Source: Zygnema cylindricum (Eukaryota; Streptophyta; Zygnematophyceae; Zygnematales; Zygnemataceae). Taken from it: a DNA stretch of 64,000 bases. Where the stretch lies: assembly GCA_037447655.1 (NCBI GenBank), contig JBBHKE010001954.1, positions 329,941-393,940 of the forward strand. Reading direction: 5' to 3'. Positions 10,241 to 23,297 of the stretch are shown piece after piece (the stretch's first letter is position 1; each line of letters begins with the position of its first letter). The translations under genes were made by a program, and so were the position numbers. Below the pieces are notes generated by a model. It did no database searches. It was not told the origin of the DNA and saw nothing but the letters and a program-made list of their open reading frames with translations.

Positions 10241-10373
10241 GGAATCTTTTGTTTTGAGGTCCAAAAATTGAGGAATCTTTTGTTTTGAAGTCCAAAAATT
10301 GAGGGATCTTTTGTTTTGAGGTCCAAGAATTGAGGAAATCTGTCATTTTGAGGTCCAAAAATTGAGGAATTTT
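10227..10373 (+). repeat. 31-bp tandem repeat overlapping the ACX4 stop
   Basis: About five units of GTCCAAAAATTGAGGAATCT plus TTTGTTTTGAG. The first unit contains the last two codons and the TGA stop of ACX4, so the array extends from coding sequence into the 3' UTR. Confidence 0.85.
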
Positions 10374-11930
10374 AGTTTTTTTTTCTTTTTTCGTGTCTTT
10401 GTTCTTCTAGTTTTGTAAAATTGTAGGTTCTAAATCTTAGGAGAAGTGGGAATGGTCAGTTACACTTATTTTTTCTATTCCATGGCTTAGGGGAATCTTG
10501 CGGTGGTGCCTATGAAAATGTATTTTTTTTTATTTAAAGAAAAGTGGTGAGATTAATGACCAAATTTCTGGGTTTTGCTGTTCTTTTTCTTAATTTTTGG
10601 GCTATTTTTTGCGTTTTTTTCTTCTTTGAAATTATGTTGTTTGATGGAAAACTTTGACGCTTTGTTGATGAAAACAATGATGACGATATCTATAATGTTG
10701 CTTAATATAAACATTGTCTTTCTAAAAAGGTTGACGAGCAAAAACAATATTTTGTACGAACAGAAACTTTTTTTAGCTGGAAATCATAATTTAGTGTTGG
10801 TAAGACTTTGATTGATGCAATGTGGGATTTCGAGTACATCTCAGTCGTCAATAGCACTAATTTGTTGTAGGTTGTCTTTGCCTTAATACCACAACCTAGT
10901 TTTAATAAAACTCATTGTTTTTTTCTTAACGCTAATTCTTTAAAATGGTTCAAAAACAGCCACCTATTAAAATTAGTAACTCTAATTTAAATCTCCCTCT
11001 ATCAATTTTCTGCCTTTGTTCATGTGTTAATTTCTTCAGTTCTTTCTTTCGACCTGTTTTTCCTTTTTGTTTGCTTCCACTCCAGTTCAGTTTTCTTCCA
11101 TTTTTGCCTTTCTTTATGTTTTTTTTGTGTTGTTCCCATGTAGTCAGATGGTTTACCATTGTGCTTTCTGAAATAAAGACTTTACTAATTCAGATATGGT
11201 ACACTTTGAATAGCTACTAGAGTAAGGAAATTATTAACATGAGAAAACACGATTGAAAGAAAGCGATTGTTTAAAAAAAAAGAGCGACAATAAACAAATT
11301 ATTAACAGAAAAAAAAAACAAAACCATTAAAACAAATCCACTATTATTTGGTTTATATTAGTGTTGGTGATCGTAATTTGGTTACGAATGACGTGCCTCA
11401 ATTCTGAAACGTTTTGATGAGTTAGGTGTTAAGGAGAAAATTTAAATTAAAAGCGAAAACTTTAGTATTGTTAACACTAATTTGAGAACAGAGCAGAAAA
11501 ATCCAAACCCTAAAATATTAGTAATAACACTAATAGCATTTCACAGTGCTCTTGTAATTTTTACATTTTCGGTATCATGTACTGCTAGATCATTTTTATT
11601 TTTTTTGCGAATACAACCTATTTATGGTTTTATATTAATCAAAACAAAAACAAAACATAAATGCGATATTATTCCGCTGTACAAAATTTTGCAGTGTATA
11701 TACAGGAATCGTATTTTATCTCAGTATTTTCAAAATTCAAAGTTGAACAGAACTGATAAGAATCATGTCATCGACATCAAAAAAAAATACGATTTTTGAC
11801 AAAAAAAAAAAAAAAATTACTGCAAAAACAGCTTCGTTAACATTTTATTTGTTACATATAATAATTGCTGAAAACACAAACTAATTTGAGAAAAAAAAAA
11901 ACTTCCTAAAAGAAAAAAACTATTTTCAAA
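10374..11930. other. AT-rich intergenic stretch, no gene seen
   Basis: T-rich then A-rich DNA downstream of ACX4. Short frames here have no family resemblance or splice-supported continuation. It may include the ACX4 3' UTR and polyadenylation region. Confidence 0.6.
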
Positions 11931-11959
11931 TGGGTACCATTTATACCCATGAGATGACA

Positions 11960-12740
11960 AAAACTCTCTATTTCTCTCACTTTCTTTTTTCTCTCTCCAC
12001 TCCTCTCTCTCTCTCTCTCCCTCATAACCCCCTACCAACTTGCACACTAAGAACGCAAAGCTCAATTGCCCTACCTCCCTCGCCCACCTCTTCCTCGTTC
12101 TCATCTCTCTCTCCCTTCTCTCTTCAAACACTCCCTCTCTCCCCTCCTCTCTCTCTCCCCTGCTCTCTCTTTCTGTCTCTCCTCTCTTTCTTACATTTAA
12201 CTGCATGAAAATGCTTGAACAAAAAGACAAGAAAGGAAAAAATGGACAAAATACAAAACCTTCAACTGAAACAGAACTGAAAACTGACAAAAAAACAAAT
12301 ATTGGAACATTTACTGAACTAGAGCCGGAATTGGAAACTTAGAACCGAGATTGCCCTCTGTCTCTTTCTGTCTCTTTCTCTCTTTCCTTTCTCAACCGTT
12401 TCCCCATTAATTCCCAACTCCCCCCTCTCTCTCACCCTCTCCCACTTTTTCCCGCCCTCACTTCATCCCGGTCTCTCACTTCCTCCCCCATTCTCTACCA
12501 CTCTCACCCACACTCACTCTCTCTCTCACACTCCCACTTCCTCTCCACTCTTTCCCGCTTTTTTGACTCTCCACTCTTTCCCACTCTCTCCACTCCCTCT
12601 CACACTTCCTCTTCCATTCTCTCACTCTCCCAACTCTCACCCTTTCATCCTCTCTCCCTCCCTCCCTCTCCCTCCCTCTCTCCCTCCCTCTCTCTCCCTC
12701 TCTCCCTCCCTCTCTCTCTCTCTCCCTCAGTCGCTCCCCC
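11960..12740. repeat. CT-rich low-complexity block
   Basis: Two pyrimidine-rich segments (about 11960-12200 and 12360-12740) of CTCTCC-type units. Frames across it are repeat artefacts. Confidence 0.9.
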
Positions 12741-13504
12741 ACTTCTTCATCACCTCACTCTCTGCCTGTCCAGGTCCCTCGGTAGGTCGATTTCCCGAGG
12801 GAAGATAAACCTCGTTTTCTCTACTTCTCGAAGGAGATTTAAATCCCCTTAAAACGAATAATATACAATTAAGGACAAAAGCGAGCATTCGGAAACCTTC
12901 CGTAAAAATCAAATACTGCCCAAAAAAAAATAAAGGACAAAAAACGAAACAGAAAAAAATAAGACTCGATTTATCGACTAGTGATAAAAAGAGATGGGAA
13001 ACTCGGAAATGAGGGAGGGAGGGAGGGAATGAATATATGTGAAAGAAGTGGAGTTTTTCTCCTCTTTTCCAATCACGTTTTTTGATTTGGTTTCAGTTTT
13101 CAGTTTTCTGTTGAAGTTTCAGTTTTTTGTTTCACTTTTTCGGTTTAGGCGTTTGATTTCAACTGTACTTGTCGAAAGCTTTTCCGCCAAAACCCTTAAT
13201 TTCACTTTCTTTTAAATTTTCTGTACCTTTTCACTTCTTTCTAATTTTTCTTTTACTTTTTTTTTTTCTTTCTTTTTTTCTTTACTCATTTTTCTTGTTT
13301 CTAGGACACTAGCCTGTGAAAGAAAAAAAACACAAAAAACAAAGAAAAAATCTTTCTTCATGTTTTATTTTTATGTATTTTTTCCGAGCGTGTTTTTAAA
13401 ACACCCCAAAAAATTCAACCAAAATAATATTAATAATAATAATTCCAGAACCTATATGGTGATAAAATAGCATAAAATAAATACTGAAGAAAAACAAAAG
13501 TAGA
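12741..13504. other. Intergenic, no gene seen
   Basis: AT-rich DNA. The only structure noted is an inverted repeat at about 12774-12803, where TCCCTCGG is followed by CCGAGGGA after about 11 bases. Confidence 0.5.
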
Positions 13505-14700
<1,196 letters not shown>

Positions 14701-16017
14701 CTTCCTCTTTGGAAATCTTTTTTTTTCGAAATCCTTATTTTTATAATAGAAACATCTGTGGCCATTCAAAATTCAGAAAAAAAATAAAAAATCATAGCCA
14801 ATCTTTTGGGGAAAAAAAAAAACATAAAACAAAAAAAAACAAAAAAAACAAAAAAGTGTAACAAATCTAAAAGGTGATCTAAAAATAAAACTAATCCGTC
14901 AGTATATAAAAAATGAATACATAACAGACAAAAGTAGAAGTTTATTGACAAAAAAAATAAAAAAGGTAAAAAGTAAAATAGTACTTTTACTAAATTTTAC
15001 TTTTTTTTTTAATAAAAATAGATAAATAAATGAATAAAAAAGGCAGTCGTAGGTCTATTTATAAAGTACATATTGTACGGATGTACCCTTTCTTTTGGTA
15101 GGGAAGAGGGGGAGGGGGAGGGGGAGGGGCGGAGGGAGTGGGAGGGGAGGATCGCTAACATTTGTGTGACTGTGCATGTCTACATCCATGACTCGAATTT
15201 TCAAGACCGGAAGAGGGAGGGAGAGAGAGAGAGAGGGGGGAGGAACCGAGAGAAAGAAGAGGAGAAGGAAAGAGGAGATGTGAAAGGGAAGGAGGGAGAA
15301 AGAGAGAGAGGGGGAGGGAGGGGGAGAGAGGGAGATAGGGAGAGAGAGGGTGGGAGTGAGAGAAAGAGAGAGAGGGGGAGAGAGGGAGAGTGAGAGAGGG
15401 CGAGAGAGAGGGAGAGAGGGAGGGAGGGAGGGAGAGAGGAGAGAGAGAGGGAAGTTTTGCTTTTTTTCTTTCCATTTGTAAAACAATAACATTTTTTGTG
15501 ATAAAGAGGGAGGGAGAGGAGGAGGAGAGGGGAGAGGCAGGGGGAGGGGGATTTCAGGAGTTTCATTCTCTTTGAATTTGTTTAATAAAATACAAACAAA
15601 TAAAAAAATGGATTAACTTGTGGTTTTTCTTTACAATGCTTAAAAGTTTTTAAAAATTGCCGTTTCACATTTTTGAGCGTTTCTAAGCTTCTTTCAATAG
15701 TTTTTTTTTCCCATTTTTTCCCACCTTTTCTTTTTCTTCTCTTTTCTTTATTTTTTTTCTTTACTTTCCTGAAATTTAAAAAAAAAGTTGGTAATTGCAT
15801 AAAATCTTCCTCTCCCCTTTTTTTTTTTTTTTTTCAAACTCCTTCAAAAATTTGGCCCCATTTAACATTTTCAAAAAAATCTATTATAAAAATAACTGGA
15901 CCAAAAAAACACTTTACAAATATACACCTTAAGAAAAAGAAAAATTATTTTAGCAAATATCGGAAAACTCTAAAACCCTAAAATCTTAAAATCTTAAAAC
16001 CCTACTTTAAAAACTCA
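14701..16017. other. AT-rich and GA-rich intergenic DNA
   Basis: A-rich sequence, a GA-rich block at about 15100-15545, then T/A-rich sequence running to the N gap. No gene or mobile element is supported. Confidence 0.6.
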
Positions 16018-16027
16018 NNNNNNNNNN
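16018..16027. other. Assembly gap (10 N)
   Basis: Ten N between AT-rich intergenic DNA and the retrotransposon region; the order across it is not proven by sequence. Confidence 0.99.
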
Positions 16028-16304
16028 AGGCAATCCTCTATATCCCAAAGTAATCATAAATTAGATAACATTACATGATCTAAGTAAATTGACTTTGGGA
16101 GCTGCGGTGTGTATCTATGTCAAGATGCTTTATGCTTCATGACATGAACAAACTTTACCTATAGCGCGTAAAACAAAGCTTTCGCTTTGTTTATAGCGCG
16201 TTCATAAATAATGCCGGCTCTAACTTAAAGTGCAGTTTAGATTGCCGCGTGTAATAGCGGCTTTAGGGCCTTACCAGTAAAACCGTAAATCACTGCACCG
16301 TACT
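16028..16304. other. Unassigned flank with inverted repeat
   Basis: No gene seen. At about 16158-16203 ACAAAGC and GCTTTGT form a hairpin, flanked on both sides by TATAGCGCGT. Confidence 0.5.
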
Positions 16305-16922
16305 GGACCGCGGTCCAGGAATTCCCGCGATCGAATGATGTCTTCCCACCTGGCGCCAGGTCATGCCACGTCACTAAATGCCAAAATGACCATTCCGGGA
16401 TTTCGGCGATAATGTGCGCCGTTAGATTTGACGTGAAATTCAATCTCGGCCGTAATAAATACTTGCGCGATATTTGTTTCGCTTTCGAAACAAAATGCGC
16501 GATATCCATTTCAAACAAGTACAGTACTTCGTATTTCGTAGAACTGTATCTATGTGTGGCGTCGAGGGTTTCAGTTAAATGAATCTAGTACATTACAATA
16601 GATTAAATACTAATGAAACCCTATATCTCCTAACGGACTTCTACGACAGACTGGTTAGAGCTAACGGCTACGCCGCGCTCTACTGGTCGGGGGTTCGAGT
16701 CCTTCCGGACTCAACCTTTCGTTGAGAGTGGCTTAAGCCACTCTTTAGTCCTTCCTATGGAGTTGAGGCAGCCATGGCTCCATTGTTCTCTCCCTCTCTC
16801 CTTCAGTGACTACAACAAGTATGGGGGCGAGAGAGAGAGAAGAGATAGAGGCAGGCTGCCCACTTTTTCTTTTCTAATAAATTTAGACCTAGAAAATATA
16901 TTAAAAACTACTTATTTCAACA
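16305..16922 (-). mobile_element. LTR-H: truncated copia LTR
   Basis: Minus-strand LTR of the Copia-1 type; on the minus strand it begins TGTTGAAATAAGTAG at 16922. The homology stops near the GGAATTCCCGCG motif (about 16310), so the promoter-proximal U3, R and U5 are missing. It interrupts LTR-G, since the first part of that LTR is absent to its right. Confidence 0.75.
16642..16702 (+). other. tRNA-like segment inside LTR-H
   Basis: TACGACAGACTGGTTAGAGC resembles a tRNA D-arm, and GGTCGGGGGTTCGAGTCC a T-arm containing a perfect B-box GGTTCGAGTCC (16692-16702). GAGC..CGGC and GCCG..GCTC pair in between. It has no convincing acceptor stem, so it is not called as a tRNA gene. The same segment occurs in antisense in the Copia-1 LTRs. 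Confidence 0.6.
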
Positions 16923-16936
16923 GTTTCCGGCACGCT

Positions 16937-17849
16937 CGACAGGAGATAGAGCCATGGTCGCCTATGCTATCCTGACGGGGATATATATTAGGTTAGTAGA
17001 TTTTACAAAAATAGATTTGACGGGCCCAAGATTTGAACTGGGTATCTATCGTCCGTCAAAGTAGCTAGTAGCCAGTAGCCTTAGCCAACTTATCTAAAGT
17101 AGAGATGTATGATATAGCGTATGATAGTTATTTAAATGTTTACACATCAGCTATCTTCAATCAACGGGATATTTAGACATAGATAGAGTTTGTAATGTAC
17201 GGGGTACGGCACATCCGAAACGGATACCGCGCATTTTGTTTCACGGGCGAAACAAATATTGCGCAAGTATTTATGACTGCCACGATTGTAATCCGGCTTG
17301 ATTGGACAGCCACAAAGCATGCCTAGATCACGCAATAAGTTTTTGGCGGTTTGCGGTCGACGTCATATCAATCGCCACGTGGCACAATCACATTGGATTA
17401 CGGCATCTCCAGGGATTCTAGGAACGAATCCAAAAATGACATGTGTCGACTTTTGGCCATGTCGTACAATGGTCGTACATAAAGTACAACGGCACGTGTA
17501 CCTTTATGTACGATACACTATTATGATTGGTGCCGTACTTTAGTAGATAGAGTTTTAGAGAGAGATAGGACTTAGAAAAATTTGATAGACTGGACCTTCT
17601 CTCCTAGAGAGCTGCTGTACAAAAAGGTCAACTTTGACCCTACATCACTTACTGCTCAGGGGAGCAATTTCAGAGATTCTTTTTGCTTTCCACTCAGGGG
17701 AGTCTAACCTTTAGAGGGGTAAAGAAGGTCAAAGTTTTTTTCCGCCAGGGTGGCAGTTATTCTTGGTGAAACACAAAGGGGTCAGGGTTATCCTAGAGGC
17801 TTCGTGTGAGCTGCCTAATCTGAGGTCCTATGGAGGTCTCAGAGTTGCA
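16937..17849 (+). mobile_element. LTR-G: 5'-truncated copia LTR
   Basis: Plus-strand LTR of the Copia-5 type ending TATGGAGGTCTCAGAGTTGCA at 17849. The first ~130 bp are missing. It contains the GTAC-rich U3, the TGCTCAGGGGAGCA leader hairpin and the LTR-terminal ATG (17830). It abuts Copia-6 pol sequence at 17850, so it marks the 3' end of an element inserted in Copia-6. Confidence 0.8.
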
Positions 17850-19047
17850 TAGAGATGAGGTTTTTGTTCAGCTCCTAAATAAACTATACAGCGGAGAATG
17901 TAACTTTGGATGTCTTTCCTTCTACCAACACTTTCAGATCTACCGATCCTACAAGAGTAGTAGTGACTATCCTCCCATCCCCGTACACTATCTCTACAGT
18001 GGGAATTTTTGTTATCTTAGTGAACAGGTGTTTATCCTTACACATGTGCATAGAGGGACCTGAATCTACAATCCAGCATGCTTCACCTTTCAATCCACCG
18101 AGAGCACATTTCTGCTTTCGTGGAATTTCTACCTCATTTGTCGCTTCCAACTCCTCATCCTATAAGAGCTCATCTTCCTCGTCTTCGGATTCCACCTCAT
18201 GTACTTGTGTCACAAGGGCCTTTTTATTTCCTCTCAAGGTTCCACCGGTCTGTCCCTCCTTTGACCGAAGCTCGGTTAGCTTAATGGACTCCGCCATATA
18301 GTTCCCCGGTTTGTTACAAAAATGACATAAACCCTTGGGAGCCCTTGGTCCGAACTCGTCGGTCTGATTTTTCTGCTCCCCTCCTCCGTAATTTCCGACC
18401 GGTCTCCGGGAATCCTTGTTCCTCCAATCGGTCCCAGCTGCTAAGGCTTGCCCACTCTTTCCTCCCATTCGGATCTCAATTGTATTCTCCCAAACGAGAA
18501 ACATTCCTATTACTGAGTTCCATATCCACCTTGACTTTGGCAAGTCCTGCACACGGTTGATTATGTTCTCGAACTCATCGGGTAATTTCATCAGTAGACA
18601 GTTAATCTTTTCTTTTTCACTAAAATCGTTTCCAACACTCTCTAGTTCCATGAAAAGTGTAGCAAGCTCATTGCAAAAATCCAACATCTTCCCCCTTTTG
18701 TATACCTACTCCTTAACTTTCTGATGTGCCAACTGTTGTTGCTGAATCCTACCACTTAGCTACATCTCTATGAGAGCCATCCAAAGATCGGATGCCCTTT
18801 CTACCTGCAAATGAGGACATGCAAGTCCTTGAGTAAGATGGCGGAGGATGAAGTGATTTGCTGCCATATTGTTGAAGTCCCAGGTATCAGTATCATTCTC
18901 CTCCTTCCTCGGAATAGGTGACATGAATGCTGAACCAGTTGCTATTGGTGTGGTCGTCTCCTTCTCCTTTCCTTTGTCCACCACCTCTCCTTCCTTTGTC
19001 TCCTCCGTTGAAGATGGATCTGCATCTCTAGTGAATCAACCTCATGT
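17850..19047 (-). pseudogene. Copia-6 gag and protease remnant
   Basis: Reading down from 19047 the frames give the copia Gag core (MAANHFILRHLTQGLACPH, MLDFCNELATLFMELES, LPDEFENIINRVQDLP), then a zinc knuckle and protease WIVDSGPSMHMCKDKHLF. The zinc knuckle reads CHFCNKPGNYMAES, so both the His and last Cys of CX2CX4HX4C are lost. Several stops and shifts break the frame. It continues the gag start found at 26405-26582 on the far side of Copia-5. Non-functional. Confidence 0.85.
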
Positions 19048-19052
19048 AAACC

Positions 19053-20101
19053 TGTAGAAATTAATGGTTTTTAAGTATTTTCTAGGTTTGAATAGAAATA
19101 AAGAAGCGGAGGCAGTCTACCTCTAACTTCTCTCTCCAACTCTCAAACTTGTCGCAGTCACTGAGAAATTGGAGAGGAAGCTAGAGCCATGGCTACCTAG
19201 GCTATCCTGAGGTTTACAGGAAATTTATATTAGTCAAGGAGTTATTTACTAAAAGGTTTGTGCCGGCGACAGGATTTGATCCTAGTACCTGCCGGCCGTG
19301 AGAGAGTAGATAGCCGGTAGCCTTAGCCGTTAAGTCTAGAAGTAGTCTTACATTGTATATAGTACGATAATGATATAAACATGTACACGTAGGATAAATC
19401 ATTTAACTATAACTGTTAACGGGATACATAGATATGGTAGTGTAAAAGTACGAATTGCGGTACGGATAAGAAATCAATACCACGCAATGATTCCGTAAGC
19501 GAAACAAATACCGTGCATGTATTTATTACAACTACGATCAAATGCGAGTTTAATCGGACGGTCGGAATTAGCGCCGAGATCGCGGAAGGAGAATTCGGCG
19601 GTTTGTGGGCATCGCCACAGCGGATGACACGTGGCGATGTAACATTGGAGCGAGGCATCCTCGAGGATTAATAGAGTGAATCCGGATATTCCACGTGTGG
19701 ACATTTAGGCCATGTCGTACAATGTCCGTACATAAAGTACACCGGCAGCTGTACTTTTGCGTACGGAACTGTAATCTGAGTGGTTCCGTACATCAGTAGA
19801 TAGAGTCTGTGAGAGAGATAGGACTTAGAAAAATTAGAAGATAGGACCCTCTCTCCCTGAGAGCTTTTGTACAAAAGGTCAACTTTGACCCTCTATAACT
19901 TACTGCTCAGGGGAGCAAATTCAGAGATTCTTTTTGCTATCGACTCAGGGGAGTCTTGCCTTCACAAGGGTGAAGGTGGTCAGAGTTTTTGTCTGCCAGG
20001 GTGGCAGTTATTTTTTGCTTAAACACAAAGGGGTCAGGATTATCCTAGAGGCTTCTTGGAAGCTATCCACTCTGAGGACTTATGGAGGTCTCAGAGTTTC
20101 A
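19053..20101 (+). repeat. Copia-5 5' LTR
   Basis: 1049 bp. It contains ACACGTGGC, several GTAC motifs, and downstream of them the hairpins at 19904-19917, 19942-19955, 19959-19976 and 19993-20007. The gag ATG is at 20082, 20 nt before its end. Confidence 0.95.
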
Positions 20102-23100
20102 GGTTATGTGCCCACCCTCTAGGGTACCAATCTTTAATGGAATTGGCTTCATATACTAGGAATGTATGATGAAACGAGCTATATGCGAAAAAAGGTATTG
20201 GGGGATAGTGAGTGGACGGCTGGGGCTTCCATGAAGTCTTGGAATTCCTCCAGGGTTTAAAGGAAGCAGATTCACCAGGAAAGAGGATTCACCTTCAACG
20301 GAGGAAACAAAGGAAGGAGAGGTGGTGGACAAAGGAAAGAAAAGGAGGCGACCACACCAATAACAACTGGTTTAGTATTCATGTCACCTATTTTGAGGAA
20401 CAAGGAGAATGATACTGAAACCTAGGACTTCAACAATATGGCGGCAAAGCACTTCATTCTACGCCATCTCACTCAAGGACTTGCATGTTCTTATTTGCAA
20501 GTAGAGAGGGCATCCGATCTTTAGATGGCTCTCATAGAGATGTACCGAAGTGGTACGATTCAGCAACAACAGTTGGCTGATCAGAAAGTTAAGGAGTATG
20601 TATACAAAGGGGGAAATATGTTAGATTTTTTCAATGAGCTTGCTACACTCTTCATGGAGCTAGATAGAGCGGGAAAAGTTTTTAGTGAAAAAGAAAAGGT
20701 TAACTGTTTACTGATGAAGTTACTTGATGAGTTCGAGAACATAGTCAACCGTGTGCAGGACTTGCCGGATTCAAGGTGGATATGGAACTCAGTGGTAGGG
20801 ATGATTCTCGTTCGAGAGAATACGATTGAGATCCGAAGGGGAGGAAAGAGTGGCCAAGCCTTGGCAACAGCGACCGATTGGAGGAACAAGGATTCCCGAA
20901 AACCAGTCGGAAACTTTGGGGGTATGGAGCAGAAAAAACAGGCTGACGAGTTCGAAATAAGGGCTCCCAAAAGGTTTATGTCATTTTTGTAAGAAACCGG
21001 AGCACTATATGGCATAGTGCACTAAGCTAACCGAGCTTCGGTTAAAGGAGGGGCAGACCGGTGGTACCGCGAGAGGAAAGAAAAAGGCCCTTGTCACATA
21101 GGTACTTGAGGCAGAATCCGAGGATGAGGACGATAAGCTCCTTTTGGATAAGGAGTTGGAGGCGAAAACTGAGGTTGAAATTCCACGAAGGCAGAAATGT
21201 GCTTACGGTGGATTGAAAGGTGAAGCAGACTGGATTATAGATTCAGGTGCCTTAATGCGCATGTGTAATGATAGGCACCTGTTCACTAAGATAAGAAAGA
21301 TTCCCATCGTAGAGATAGAGTACGGGGATGGGAGGATAGTCACCACTACTCTTGTAGGATCGGTAGATCTGAAAGTGTTAGTAGAAGGAAAGACATCCAT
21401 ATTAACATTCTCCGATGTATTGTTTTTTCTGGAGCTGAACAAAAACCTTATTTCTACATCTATATTAGATGATAAGGGTTTTTTCACCAGCACTAGGGAA
21501 GGAGTCTTTACTGCTAGTTTTGAGGAGGATGTCTATTTCATTGCTGAGAAAGGTAGCCATGGGATGTTTAGGCTGATCTTAAGTAATGAAACGAAGAAAC
21601 TTTATTATGCTGGTGTTCATGATATTATGATGTGGCATAAGAGGCTTGGGCATGTGAATCTAGATAAGTTAAGAAAGATGAAAAAGATGGGAGTGGTGGA
21701 AGGGATTCAGTTCAGTGAGAGTGATGATATAAGTGATAGTAGTGGATGTGCTCAAGGTAAAGCACACAGATTACCCTTTCCTAAAACAGCCACCTATAAG
21801 GGAGAAAAAATTCTAGATCTAGTACACACAGATATTTGGGGACCGGCTTGAGTGCCCTCACCGGGGGGGAAGAGATTTATGATGACTATAACGGATGATT
21901 GGTCTGGTATTCTCGAGTGTATTTTTTGAAAAACAAGTCAGAAGCTCATGATTGTTTTAGACAATATAAAGCATGGAGCGAAAAACTCCATAAACTCCAA
22001 TCAAGAGAGTACTAATCAGACCAAAAAAGGACTCGGCTGTGGAAACTCCAGTAACAACTCTACCCGAAGCGGGAGACGTGGTGGAAATTGATTCAGAATC
22101 AAGGGATAGCAGAGAAGCTGAGTTTGTTCAAAAGAATCCACGAGAACCATCTATTCCGGCCTCAAATTTTGAGGGGGGGAGGAGAAGTAGTAAAAGACTG
22201 CAAGAAAAAAAGGTTATTAACAAGGTAACTAAACTATCTCATCAAGATGAACCTCAAACTTATGGAGAGGCGATGACTTGTCCAGAAAGAAATCGGTAGA
22301 AGACAGCCATCAATGAGGAGATGGCCTCAATTATAGCAGCCGATACTTGGGAGCTGGTGGATTGTCCAACTAACCGAAAACCAATCGGTTGTAAGTGGGT
22401 TTTCAAATTAAAACTTAACCCAGATAACACAATCGAGCGCTACAAGGCCCGATTAGTGGCAAAGGGATTTCCACAAAAAGAGGGAATTGACTACGAGGAA
22501 ACCTTTGCCCCGGTGGTCAGATTTCCCTCCGTCCGCATACTTCTCAGCGTGGCAGCAGCGGAAGACATGGAAGTGCACCAGATGGACATCAAAACAACCT
22601 TTTTGCATGGAGAATTGGAAGAGGAGATCTTCATGCGACAACCCGAAGGGTTTGTGGAGGAAGGAGAGGAGAGTAAGGAATGCCGGCTGATTAAATCTCT
22701 TTATGGTTTGAAACATGCGCCTCGACAATGGAATAAGAAGCTTGATGAGTTTCTTACCGGTCAGGGATATATCCGGATCAGCTCAGATCACTCAATCTAT
22801 GTTTTAGAAGATGAGGAAGGTTTTATATTTATTGCAATTTATGTTGATGATTTGCTTGTCTTAAGTAAATCAATGGAAAAAATTAATAAACTGAAAACCG
22901 ATCTTAAAAGGAGATTTGAAATGAAGGATATGGGGGAAGAAAAATATATTTTGGGATTTCAAGTAGAAAGAGACCGAAAAAGAAAAATTATAAGATTGAC
23001 TCAAAAAGAAGGAGTAGAGAACATGTTTGAAAAATTTCAAATGGATAAGGCTAATACTTTTACAACTCCAATGGAGTTGAAGAAGGGAAGTGAGGGGAGT

Positions 23101-23297
23101 GAGGAAGAAGGAGTCATAGTTTTAGACGAGGAATTATCTCCTGAAGATCAGAATTTCATGCAGACTATTCCTTACAGACAAGTAGTGGGAAGTCTAATCT
23201 ATTTTATGAATTGTACCCGGCCGGATTTAGCTGCAGCTGTAGGAGTGCTGAGTAGAAGTCTAAATGCTCCCACTAAGAGGGATTGGGAGGCAGCTAA
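20082..23297 (+). pseudogene. Copia-5 gag-pol remnant, 5' part
   Basis: The ATG at 20082 lies in the LTR. Recognisable blocks: gag (about 20150-20990), protease WIIDSGALMRMCNDRHLF (about 21230), the pre-integrase zinc region MMWHKRLGHVNLDKLRKMKK (about 21630), the start of integrase to VHTDIWGPA, then a jump near 22010 directly to the post-integrase linker, so the catalytic integrase core is deleted. RT follows from 22321 with KPIGCKWVFKLKLNPDNTIE and AIYVDDLLVLSKS. Stops are present at 21849 and 22296. The frame ends where Insert-X begins. Confidence 0.9.
20102..20116 (+). promoter_or_regulatory. Copia-5 primer-binding site
   Basis: GGTTATGTGCCCACC directly after the LTR. It matches the family PBS (complement of the initiator tRNA-Met anticodon arm) with one mismatch. 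Confidence 0.7.

Noticed and set aside
16642-16702. Functional tRNA gene
   Set aside because: D- and T-arm similarity is good, but no acceptor stem or clear anticodon arm can be drawn, and the segment is repeated as part of LTRs.
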